DNA of 64,000 bases from Solibacillus isronensis (GTDB taxonomy: Bacteria; Bacillota; Bacilli; Bacillales_A; Planococcaceae), in contig NZ_JAMBOC010000001.1 of the NCBI RefSeq assembly GCF_023715405.1, positions 868,001-932,000 of the forward strand. Reading direction: 5' to 3'. This document shows, piece by piece, positions 38,807-46,279 of the stretch (position 1 is the stretch's first letter; each line of letters opens with the position of its first letter). The notes beneath the pieces were generated by a model. That model did no database searches, was not told the origin of the DNA, and saw nothing but the letters and a program-made list of their open reading frames with translations. A program made the translations under genes and the position numbers.

Positions 38807-39541
38807 ATGCAATCAAAGTACAATGGCTATTCTTATATTTTGGACATTTACGTACCGAATGAAATACCTCCCGCAGAAGGGTTTCCGTTAATCATCGTGT
38901 TGGATGGAACACGCTACAGTAAACTGATGTACGAAACAATGGCAATGCAGTTGCGAAACAGGAAAAAAACATTAGTTGATCCTGCAATTATTGTTGGTAT
39001 CGGCCATGATGATAAGGATATTACAAAACAGCGATTTTATGATTTCACGGCACCGGCAGTTCATTATCATTTTCCTGTTCGCAGGGGGAAAGTGATGCAG
39101 GAGCTTCCGGCTGGAGGAGCAGTACAATTTTTGGATTTTATTTTGCAGCAAATTGTACCGATGCTTCAAGAAAAATATGCAGTTGACGATCAGAAAATAT
39201 CGCTGTATGGACACTCGTTAGGCGGATTATTTGTCTTGTGGAGTTATTTAATTTATCCGGACAGCTTTTATAAATATGTAGCTTTAAGTCCATCGATTTG
39301 GTGGAATAATCATGAGCTTTTTCGGACAATTCGACAAGTGGAAAATCCTATTGAAGCACCTATATTCATAGGAGTCGGAGGTAAAGAGGGCGATATGGTT
39401 GATGATGCGCAGAAATTTGTTGCAATGGCTTCTGAGAAATGGATTAACTTTGAATTTTATATAGCAGAAAGCGAAAATCACGCATCTGTCATTCCAACTA
39501 CGATGAGCCGGGTTTTGCGATTTTTAAAATCAGATGATTAA
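38807..39541 (+). CDS. Alpha/beta-hydrolase, probable siderophore esterase
   Basis: 244 residues of the Fes/IroE/BesA-type esterase family. The nucleophile elbow is LYGHSLGGLFVL (serine near 143), ALSPSIWWNN follows, and ESENHASVIPTTMSRVLRFL contains the likely catalytic histidine. It would hydrolyse the imported siderophore backbone to free iron in the cytoplasm; no signal peptide is seen. GGTGA five to six bases before ATG 38807 favours this start over a GTG at 38798 that overlaps the ribosome site. Order matches feuABC-ybbA. Confidence 0.85.
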   Translation: MQSKYNGYSYILDIYVPNEIPPAEGFPLIIVLDGTRYSKLMYETMAMQLRNRKKTLVDPAIIVGIGHDDKDITKQRFYDFTAPAVHYHFPVRRGKVMQELPAGGAVQFLDFILQQIVPMLQEKYAVDDQKISLYGHSLGGLFVLWSYLIYPDSFYKYVALSPSIWWNNHELFRTIRQVENPIEAPIFIGVGGKEGDMVDDAQKFVAMASEKWINFEFYIAESENHASVIPTTMSRVLRFLKSDD

Positions 39542-39548
39542 ATGAATT

Positions 39549-39578
39549 AAGCAGGTGGAACGAACCGGCTGCTTTATA
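39549..39578 (+). terminator. Weak terminator after the esterase gene
   Basis: AAGCAG pairs with CTGCTT around an imperfect inner stem; only TTTAT follows. Confidence 0.45.
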
Positions 39579-39661
39579 ACTAATTGAACTCTTTTAGTTT
39601 AATTCAAATCCATAGAACCGCCTTTTATGTTAAATAAAACAGCGGGCCATTTGCACAACAT

Positions 39662-39687
39662 GTTTTTATGTAGTTGTTTACGGGAAG
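39662..39687 (+). promoter_or_regulatory. Candidate SigB-like promoter
   Basis: GTTTTT, 14 bases, then GGGAAG resembles the general-stress SigB pattern (GTTT and GGG-A-). It lies 60 bp before the repeat protein. The match is partial. Confidence 0.4.
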
Positions 39688-39746
39688 AGATGACTATCAC
39701 GCTTCATACATCGTTAGCTACATGGATATAGTAGGAGGAATGCAAA

Positions 39747-40430
39747 ATGGGAAACAAAGAATCTGAAACAAACAAAAAATCATATAACCGCTTACCTGAT
39801 GAACGTAAAGACGAGAAAGTAGAAAAATTTGATGAAACGAATCATGTAAATGTACAAAACGAATCAATGAAAGATGATTTATTGCTTAAAACGAATAAAG
39901 AATCGTTTAACCGTTTACCGGATGAGCGTGATGATAAAAAAATGGAGAAGTATAATGAACGCAGTCATGTCGAAGGGAACGAGGAAAAAAAAAGCCTAAA
40001 AACGAATAAAGAATCGTATAACCGCTTACCGGAAGAGCGTGATGAAGCAAAAATGAAAGACTACAATGAACGAAGCCATGTAGAAGATAACATTAAGCAG
40101 GATACAACCGCCGAGACGGTGAAAGAGTCCTATAACCGTTTGCCGGATGAACGTAATGATGAAGATATGAAAAATTATAATGAGAGAAGTCATGTGGAAG
40201 GGAACGGACATACAGACAAACCTGTTGAAACCGTAAAAGAGTCCTATAACCGTTTACCAGATGAACGCAATGGCGAAGTGATGAAATCTTATAATGAACG
40301 CAGTCACGTAGAAGGCAATCAGCAACAAGAAATGAATGTTGAGACCGAGAAAGAATCGTACAATCGTATACCTGACGAACCGGTTCAGGAAACATTAGTG
40401 CATGAAAAATATAAAAGTAATAACAAATAA
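39747..40430 (+). CDS. Hydrophilic six-repeat protein of unknown function
   Basis: 227 residues, no signal peptide, no hydrophobic stretch, no cysteine. Six tandem units of 30-40 residues carry the core KESYNRLPDER, then a variable acidic/basic part and YNERSHVEGN. The first unit has diverged most in its YNERSHVEGN half (KFDETNHVNV) and the last is truncated. Charge and low complexity predict disorder. I do not recognise a family; a stress or spore-associated protein is a guess from the composition and the candidate SigB promoter. AGGAGG lies seven bases before the ATG. Confidence 0.8.
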   Translation: MGNKESETNKKSYNRLPDERKDEKVEKFDETNHVNVQNESMKDDLLLKTNKESFNRLPDERDDKKMEKYNERSHVEGNEEKKSLKTNKESYNRLPEERDEAKMKDYNERSHVEDNIKQDTTAETVKESYNRLPDERNDEDMKNYNERSHVEGNGHTDKPVETVKESYNRLPDERNGEVMKSYNERSHVEGNQQQEMNVETEKESYNRIPDEPVQETLVHEKYKSNNK

Positions 40431-40452
40431 ATTTCATCTCATTATACGCAAG

Positions 40453-40484
40453 AAAAGCATCGAATTTAAAATCGATGCTTTTTT
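40453..40484. terminator. Bidirectional terminator
   Basis: AAAAGCATCGA and TCGATGCTTTT form a perfect stem between two convergent genes. Confidence 0.85.
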
Positions 40485-40486
40485 GT

Positions 40487-40750
40487 TTAGCTTCTAAGCT
40501 GATACCAGCTGAATAGCATTGCGACTAAACCGATGCTCAACAATATCCCGCCGACAACAAGAGATGCATTGGCATAGCTTGTTTTAATAAATATGTATTC
40601 ATTCGTATCTGACATACCACCAAGAGATTGTATCCAAATAGAGCTAAGTGAATTGGCAATTCGTCCGTTAAAAAAAATTAATAGTAGTCCAATGAGCGCA
40701 AATATACTGCTTAATTTAAGCAAATCCGAATTTCTTGTCGAATTTAACAT
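40487..40750 (-). CDS. Small unknown membrane protein (87 aa)
   Basis: Two hydrophobic helices (about 12-32 and 62-82) separated by a polar loop. No family recognised. The ATG follows the HAD gene stop by one base, and GGGGGGATAAC provides the ribosome site, so it is the last gene of a three-gene minus-strand unit. Confidence 0.7.
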   Translation of the reverse strand: MLNSTRNSDLLKLSSIFALIGLLLIFFNGRIANSLSSIWIQSLGGMSDTNEYIFIKTSYANASLVVGGILLSIGLVAMLFSWYQLRS

Positions 40751-40751
40751 G

Positions 40752-41423
40752 TTATCCCCCCACTGAACGTATTCGATAGGTGTTCATAATGTCGATTATT
40801 TGAGGAAATTGTTCAGCGATATGATGGGCTTTTTTTATTTCTGCAAGCTGGGCAAAATCAAAGTTCACTGCAATGGCTATTAAATTGTTATCAATCGCTG
40901 CGTTAATATCGGATGCGCGGTCACCAACGACAAAACCGCTGACTATATTCTGTTCCTTTATTATTCGTTCTACAAGTTGAGATTTATTTTTTGATGGAAT
41001 TATATCAATACTGTAGCATCCCTTTATCCAACGTTCTAAATTATATGTAGACATAATTGCTCGTAAATAAGCCGTTTCGCCATTACTGGCAATAAATAAT
41101 GGGTAAGATTCACTTAACGATTGAAGTGACGGCAATACGTTTTCGTAAAGGGCACCGTTACCTTGTCGGATTTCTTCAATAAGTGATGCCTGAAAAAAAT
41201 GATTGCTCTTTTCACGAATTTTATCGGAATGATCGGGACACAACGTCTTCCAAACGACTTCAAGCGGTACACCCATTATTTTTCGGTATTGCTCGATAGG
41301 AGCAGCACCTGACCAAAGATTATTTTGACGTAAATACTCAAATGTACGCTCGAGCGCCGGCTCTAAAATAAGATTTGTTTGAAATAAAGTGCCATCCATA
41401 TCAAATATAATTGCTGTTTGCAT
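40752..41423 (-). CDS. HAD-superfamily hydrolase (phosphatase-like)
   Basis: 223 residues. Motif I is IIFDMDGTLFQTNL (nucleophile Asp near 8), motif II is the ASNGET segment, the lysine lies in PSKNKSQL and motif IV is VVGDRASDINAA. These are the four HAD motifs of phosphoglycolate-phosphatase-like enzymes; the substrate is unknown. GAGGTGA five bases before ATG 41423 favours this start over GTG 41432. Confidence 0.88.
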   Translation of the reverse strand: MQTAIIFDMDGTLFQTNLILEPALERTFEYLRQNNLWSGAAPIEQYRKIMGVPLEVVWKTLCPDHSDKIREKSNHFFQASLIEEIRQGNGALYENVLPSLQSLSESYPLFIASNGETAYLRAIMSTYNLERWIKGCYSIDIIPSKNKSQLVERIIKEQNIVSGFVVGDRASDINAAIDNNLIAIAVNFDFAQLAEIKKAHHIAEQFPQIIDIMNTYRIRSVGG

Positions 41424-41428
41424 TAACT

Positions 41429-41974
41429 TCACCTCGTATTAATTTTATAGCCGAATGATTCTCCGTTTTTTAAATTGATTTCGTGTCCATTAATAACGAC
41501 AATCTCATTGGTCAGCCATTGAATATTCGCTTTTTCGGCATGTCTTTCATAATAAACCTGTTTCTTAAATCCAAAAGGACCATCAAGTTCTCCACGGATA
41601 CCAAATGATCCCATTGCTCCTGCATCGAAAGCATAAAAATCCAATGAATAGTCCATATTCGGTGAATAGGATGTAAACAGATGTTCAGTCCCGCCAAATG
41701 AATAGACAACGATTTTTAAAGAGAAAAATAAAATAATAAACGATGCAAATAAAATGGAGATAGTATTTACGAAAAACGCAACCACTTTCTTTAAGCGTGA
41801 CAATTGTTTATATTCCTGCCGTAGTGCATATATAATGAGCACAAAAAGAAGGGCAACAACAATAAGTGTTGTATAGGAAAACGTCCATAATGTTGTACTC
41901 ATCAAATAAAAGCAAACCCCGATAAAGGCAAGACATAGACTGAAGATCGTAATGGCAGACCAAAAATTCCGCAA
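41429..41974 (-). CDS. DUF5412-like membrane protein
   Basis: 181 residues with three N-terminal hydrophobic helices (about 7-28, 33-50, 63-92) and an outer domain. The domain has YSPNMDYSLDFYAFDAGAMG and ANIQWLTNEIVVINGHEINL, resembling DUF5412 proteins of Bacillus. No function is known. The start is TTG with AGAGGTG upstream. It is the first gene of the minus-strand unit with the HAD hydrolase. Confidence 0.7.
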   Translation of the reverse strand: MRNFWSAITIFSLCLAFIGVCFYLMSTTLWTFSYTTLIVVALLFVLIIYALRQEYKQLSRLKKVVAFFVNTISILFASFIILFFSLKIVVYSFGGTEHLFTSYSPNMDYSLDFYAFDAGAMGSFGIRGELDGPFGFKKQVYYERHAEKANIQWLTNEIVVINGHEINLKNGESFGYKINTR

Positions 41975-42043
41975 AAAAGCACCTCTTAACTAACTGGAAA
42001 ATAATGTTTTAATATTTGACGCTATATAAAATGGGAAGTTGCA

Positions 42044-42079
42044 CAAAAAAACAGCCGTTTCCAAAATAGCTACGGCTGC
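42044..42079 (-). terminator. Terminator of the YceI gene
   Basis: On the minus strand GCAGCCGT pairs with ACGGCTGT, followed by seven Ts. Confidence 0.8.
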
Positions 42080-42089
42080 TCATGAATAA

Positions 42090-42617
42090 TTATTGTGCTG
42101 GGTTTAATTCAAGTTCTACTTTAATTTTAATATCTTTGCCGACTAAAACGCCGCCTGTTTCTAGTGCAGCATTCCATGTAAGGCCGAATTCTTCACGGTC
42201 AATTTTCGTTTCCGCTTCAAAACCGTAAACTTCAACACCCCATGGATTAGTTCCTTTACCGCCATATTCCACATCAAATACGGCCGGTTTTGTTACATCT
42301 TTAATTGTCAAATCGCCCGAGACTTTATAGTCGTCACCGTCTTTTGTGATGCTTGCTGATTTAAATTTAATGTCAGGGAATTGCTCAATATCAAAGAATT
42401 CCGCTGATTTTAAGTGGTTGTCACGATCTTCATTATTTGTATTAATACTTGTCGTATCGATAGTAATTTCAATTTGTGCCGATGTTAAATCTTCTAAATT
42501 ATCAACTTCTACATCCGCTGAATAATTCGTAAACTGACCTTTAACTTTCGACACCATCATATGCTTGACTTCAAAACCTATTGTTGAGTGTGCCTGATCG
42601 ATTTGCCATTTTGCCAT
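42090..42617 (-). CDS. YceI family protein
   Basis: 175 residues forming a lipocalin-like barrel. It starts AKWQIDQAHSTIGFEVKHMM and has RDNHLKSAEFFDIEQFPDI and the DREEFGLTWN segment, all family signatures. YceI proteins bind isoprenoid or similar lipids; this one has no signal peptide, so it should be cytoplasmic. An upstream in-frame extension exists, but GGAGG seven bases before ATG 42617 sets the start. Confidence 0.93.
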   Translation of the reverse strand: MAKWQIDQAHSTIGFEVKHMMVSKVKGQFTNYSADVEVDNLEDLTSAQIEITIDTTSINTNNEDRDNHLKSAEFFDIEQFPDIKFKSASITKDGDDYKVSGDLTIKDVTKPAVFDVEYGGKGTNPWGVEVYGFEAETKIDREEFGLTWNAALETGGVLVGKDIKIKVELELNPAQ

Positions 42618-42750
42618 GATAAATTCCTCCCAACTATTATGAAACCCAAGAAATTCTTTACCTTGAATTCGAGATAAATTTACCATATTAGGGTATAGGT
42701 GTCAATTAAAATATAAGACTATTTAAATAATTCCAACTTTTTATAATGTG

Positions 42751-43353
42751 TTAATTTTCCAGCATTAATTTAGCGATAATTTCATCAAAACCGTCATTCC
42801 GTTTTAGTAATTCATCGATGACAAGTTTTTGGCGTTCTTTCGAATGACCTTGGCTCAATTTTGCCGCAGCTTCAATGGAGCTTATTCGTAATTTGAACGG
42901 CACAATGCCTTTCAATAAGCCGGTCATATATTTGGAGTCAACATCATTTACATCATAGGAGCTATTCGGAGTTTCATACTTTTCAATTAAATGGTGAAGA
43001 GATCTCCGGATTTCTTCCTCGTCCTCCATCATTTCGATAAACCCCTTTACATGGACAGATACATAGTTCCACGTTGGTACTGAATCTTTTGTTTCGTACC
43101 AGGAAGAGGAGATGTAGCTATGGGGGCCATTAAAAACCGCGAGCACCTGTTGATTGAGAATATCTTTCCACTGTGTGTTGGCACGTGCAAAATGGCCGTA
43201 AAGAAACTTGCTATCTTCACTTAAAAAGAGCGGTAAATGAGTGGCTTCCGGTACCCCTTGATGAATGGAAACAACTGTCGCAAAACTATATTCTTTAATA
43301 ATCTTATGAATCTTTTGCTCATCTGTTAACTGATACTGCTTTGGAATATACAT
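42751..43353 (-). CDS. paiB: PaiB-type FMN-binding negative regulator
   Basis: 200 residues. MYIPKQYQLTDEQKIHKIIK, HLPLFLSEDSKFLYGHFARA, VPTWNYVSVHVKG and the LLKGIVPFKLRISSIEAAAK segment match PaiB, a flavin-reductase-like barrel protein associated with repression of sporulation and protease genes in B. subtilis. It follows the PaiA-like acetyltransferase gene by nine bases, giving the known paiA-paiB pair. Confidence 0.9.
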   Translation of the reverse strand: MYIPKQYQLTDEQKIHKIIKEYSFATVVSIHQGVPEATHLPLFLSEDSKFLYGHFARANTQWKDILNQQVLAVFNGPHSYISSSWYETKDSVPTWNYVSVHVKGFIEMMEDEEEIRRSLHHLIEKYETPNSSYDVNDVDSKYMTGLLKGIVPFKLRISSIEAAAKLSQGHSKERQKLVIDELLKRNDGFDEIIAKLMLEN

Positions 43354-43362
43354 TATTTTCCC

Positions 43363-43878
43363 TCACAAATGTTTTGTCATAATAAAATCGTTTTGTTCTT
43401 CTTCACCCATGAAAAATGAATGGAAGCCTGTTTTTACAAAGCCCGCTTTTTCATAAAACGCAATGGCGTTCATATTTTTTTCCCACACACCGAGCCATAT
43501 TTTGTTTTTATTCATTTCATTGGCCAGTTTGATCGCATCATCCATCAATACTTTCCCTAAACCGAGTTTCTGAAAACAGCTTAAAATATAAATTCGTTCC
43601 ACTTCCAGAGTGTCCGGCCCTAACAGTTCGGACTGTGCTTCATCTGTATTGACCTTTAAATAACCTGCCAGCTCTTCATTTACAAACAGTAACTTAAATA
43701 GTGAGTGTTTATTTTCAAGCTCAGCTGTCAGTTTTTCTGCTGAAAAAGCTGTGTTCAAATAAGCCGTCATACTTTCCTCGCTGTTTTGCTCATGAAACGT
43801 TTCGTAAAACGTATCCCGGCTGATTGTTTGTAAAGCGTCTAAATTTTCGTTAGTACATTGTATTAGTTGAATGTTCAT
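43363..43878 (-). CDS. paiA: PaiA-like GNAT N-acetyltransferase
   Basis: 171 residues, GNAT fold. TFYETFHEQNSEESMTAYL near the start, then ELAGYLKVN, LEVERIYILSCFQKLGLGKV (acetyl-CoA loop with QKLGLG) and NAIAFYEKAGFVKTG. In B. subtilis PaiA acetylates polyamines. AAGGAG lies before the ATG. The adjacent paiB supports the call over a generic acetyltransferase. Confidence 0.87.
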   Translation of the reverse strand: MNIQLIQCTNENLDALQTISRDTFYETFHEQNSEESMTAYLNTAFSAEKLTAELENKHSLFKLLFVNEELAGYLKVNTDEAQSELLGPDTLEVERIYILSCFQKLGLGKVLMDDAIKLANEMNKNKIWLGVWEKNMNAIAFYEKAGFVKTGFHSFFMGEEEQNDFIMTKHL

Positions 43879-43982
43879 TATAATAACTCCTTAATATTTG
43901 CGTTTAACCCTCGCTTTACATTTTCCCAATCTTTTAAAGAGATGTAAACCGAAAATTTGGTAAATTATAGTTGAGGAAAGTA

Positions 43983-44012
43983 TTGACAAAACATTCTATC
44001 TATTGTTATAGT
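43983..44012 (+). promoter_or_regulatory. SigA-type promoter of the rsgA leader
   Basis: TTGACA and TATAGT are separated by 18 bases. Transcription from here would cross a small ORF and a terminator before rsgA. Confidence 0.7.
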
Positions 44013-44039
44013 TGGAATAATTAATGGAGAGAGATGGTG

Positions 44040-44120
44040 ATGAATATGACTAAATTACATGAGATTGAATCAATGCAATTATGCCTGTCATATGACATTC
44101 GCCACAAAAGTGCCTTCTAA
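44040..44120 (+). CDS. Upstream ORF / leader peptide (26 aa)
   Basis: ATG with GGAG and GGTG upstream opens a 26-codon frame, MNMTKLHEIE to RHKSAF, ending 36 bases before a strong terminator. There is no hydrophobic segment. Its place between promoter and terminator of a ribosome-associated GTPase suggests a sensing leader peptide; function is inferred from layout only. Confidence 0.5.
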   Translation: MNMTKLHEIESMQLCLSYDIRHKSAF

Positions 44121-44155
44121 TAGAGAAGAGTCACGCTTCTTAACTGTGCGTATGA

Positions 44156-44194
44156 AACCTTATGACGGCAAAATTGCTATCATAAGGTTTTTTT
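44156..44194 (+). terminator. Terminator/attenuator upstream of rsgA
   Basis: AACCTTATGA pairs perfectly with TCATAAGGTT, followed by TTTTTTT. Its left arm (TATGACG) could instead pair with TGTCATA inside the uORF near 44086, giving an antiterminator. Confidence 0.8.
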
Positions 44195-44244
44195 GTTGCC
44201 TAAAAAACAAAAATACTACCATACACCATTAGGAGGCAATTCCA

Positions 44245-45306
44245 TTGAATTTACAACAATTAGGTTTTACAGCATTTTTTGAAACACAACTACAAACATT
44301 ATCGATTGATATGACGACAAAGCTTGTTGGACGCGTCATACTCGAACATAAACACTCTTACCGTGTCCTGACAGAACAGGGCGAATTTTTGGCAACGGTA
44401 TCCGGAAACTTTGCATACCACGCCTTTTCAAGAAAAGATTACCCGGCTGTAGGCGATTTTGTCGTTATTGAACAAATGCCGGGAGAAGAACGTGCCATTA
44501 TTCATCATTTATTTGATCGGAAATCCAAATTTACAAGAAAAATGGCAGGTCTAGAAGTCGATGAACAAATTGTGGCAACAAATGTTGATCTCATATTACT
44601 TGTTATGAGTTTAAATGATGATTTCAATATACGCCGTTTAGAACGCTATTTAGTTGCTGGATGGGATTCAGGGGCAACACCGGCTATTGTATTAACGAAA
44701 GCGGATTTATGCGAGGATGTCACACCGTATTTAAAAGAAATCGAATCGGTTGCTTTCGGTGTGGATATTATGACGGTGAGTGCGCAGACTGGTGAAGGAA
44801 TCGCTTCATTACATGCGCTGTTAACTGAAGGGAAAACTGCCGCATTACTCGGTTCTTCCGGTGCAGGGAAATCAACACTTACAAACGCTTTATTAAACAC
44901 AGAACAAATGAAAGTGTCGACAATCCGTGAAGATGATGCAAAAGGTCGCCATACGACGACACACCGGGAACTTGTTGTTTTACCATCCGGTGCTTGCCTG
45001 ATTGACACTCCTGGAATGCGGGAGTTACAGCTTTGGGATCAGGGGGACAGTCTAACTGCAAGTTTTTCCGATATTGAACAGATTACAGAAAACTGCAGAT
45101 TTCGCGACTGTAAGCATAAAAATGAACCCGGTTGTGCTGTATTGCAGGCAGTTGAAAAAGGAGAACTTGATGCTGCAAGATTGACGAGCTTTTTTAAACT
45201 GCAGCGGGAACTTGCCTATATTGAGAAAAAGGCGAATACGGATGCCCAGCTTGCTGAAAAACGTAAATGGAAGCAACTATCAAAAAGCATAAAGAAAATG
45301 AGATAA
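44245..45306 (+). CDS. rsgA: Ribosome small-subunit-dependent GTPase A (long form)
   Basis: 353 residues; the usual housekeeping RsgA/YloQ is about 295. An OB-like N-terminal domain is followed by the circularly permuted GTPase order G4 (LTKADL), G1 (GSSGAGKSTL) and G3 (DTPGM), and a zinc motif CRFRDCKHKNEPGC. It probably assists 30S maturation or rescue. A basic C-terminal tail (KRKWKQLSKSIKKM) may bind rRNA. The TTG start lies eight bases after AGGAGG. The attenuator-like leader implies induction by translation stress; this is inference. Confidence 0.9.
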   Translation: MNLQQLGFTAFFETQLQTLSIDMTTKLVGRVILEHKHSYRVLTEQGEFLATVSGNFAYHAFSRKDYPAVGDFVVIEQMPGEERAIIHHLFDRKSKFTRKMAGLEVDEQIVATNVDLILLVMSLNDDFNIRRLERYLVAGWDSGATPAIVLTKADLCEDVTPYLKEIESVAFGVDIMTVSAQTGEGIASLHALLTEGKTAALLGSSGAGKSTLTNALLNTEQMKVSTIREDDAKGRHTTTHRELVVLPSGACLIDTPGMRELQLWDQGDSLTASFSDIEQITENCRFRDCKHKNEPGCAVLQAVEKGELDAARLTSFFKLQRELAYIEKKANTDAQLAEKRKWKQLSKSIKKMR

Positions 45307-45313
45307 TTTATAG

Positions 45314-45346
45314 TAGATGCACTTATTTTGTGCATCTGCTTTTTTA
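45314..45346 (+). terminator. Terminator of rsgA
   Basis: AGATGCAC pairs with GTGCATCT, followed by GCTTTTTT. Confidence 0.82.
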
Positions 45347-45426
45347 TGTAACCGGGAAATTTGAACAGTCATTGATTGTAATGAAGATTGAGCTATAATG
45401 AATGAAGTAGAAGAGGAAGTGAAAAA

Positions 45427-46056
45427 TTGATTAACTGGATTTATGTCATTATTTTAGGGGTAACAGTAGGGCTAATCAGTGCTATGTTGGATTGGCCATT
45501 CTCTGTAAGTATATCTATTATTGTCCTATTTGCACTTTGTTCCATCGGCTATATGTATTACATTGCATTTGCTTCGACGAATCTGTTGAAAATAAAAAAA
45601 TACATCGAAAAGCATAAAAAAGACCCAATGCTAAATTATATCCTTGCCGTAGAAAACGGGACAAAAGAAGAGGAAATCGGGGCTATGGATCGCATTATCG
45701 CACATTACAAGCAACCTGTTATTAAACATACATATGAAATGAACCGGGCACTCCGTCTTAATGATTTTGAACGTGCGGAGCAATTTGCAGACAAACTGCT
45801 GGATACACCAAATGGTCTATATGGAAAGGCCAGTATTGCAGCGTTATTAGGTAATCGAGACTTGGCAAAAAGTTACCCATTAAAGAAGGTGTGGATGAAC
45901 GATGCGGTTGATGCCCAATTAGCATTAGCAGAAAATAACATTGAGCTATTTGATCAATCCGCAGCGAAAGCAATTGAGGGTGCTAAAGGATTACAACGTT
46001 ACTCATTATATTTCAGTTTGAAGAAGGCCAAACAGGAACATGAGTGGGGAAAATAG
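45427..46056 (+). CDS. Unknown membrane protein with helical cytoplasmic part (209 aa)
   Basis: Two membrane helices (about 3-20 and 25-48) are followed by about 160 charged, helix-rich residues. Repeated patterns such as YEMNRALRLNDFERAEQFAD and KASIAALLGNRDLAKSYP resemble TPR-like helix pairs. No family recognised. Start is TTG with GAGGAAGTG upstream. Confidence 0.7.
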   Translation: MINWIYVIILGVTVGLISAMLDWPFSVSISIIVLFALCSIGYMYYIAFASTNLLKIKKYIEKHKKDPMLNYILAVENGTKEEEIGAMDRIIAHYKQPVIKHTYEMNRALRLNDFERAEQFADKLLDTPNGLYGKASIAALLGNRDLAKSYPLKKVWMNDAVDAQLALAENNIELFDQSAAKAIEGAKGLQRYSLYFSLKKAKQEHEWGK

Positions 46057-46070
46057 TATCGAACCATGTT

Positions 46071-46104
46071 ATCGCTTACTTATCAGGTAAGCGGTATTTT
46101 CATT
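46071..46104 (+). terminator. Probable terminator
   Basis: ATCGCTTAC pairs with GTAAGCGGT, then TATTTTCATTTT. Confidence 0.6.
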
Positions 46105-46279
46105 TTCACTGTAGTTCCAAATCTCACCCGAAAAGTGAATCGATTCCTTTAAAATATGTATTTGCATGTCTTAAATGCAGATTTACAGGGAATAGTAAAA
46201 TAGTAGAAAAAACTAGTAATTTATAACATTTAATAGTTGCTTTCTCTTAATAATTAAATAATGAAAAGAGATGAATTTC

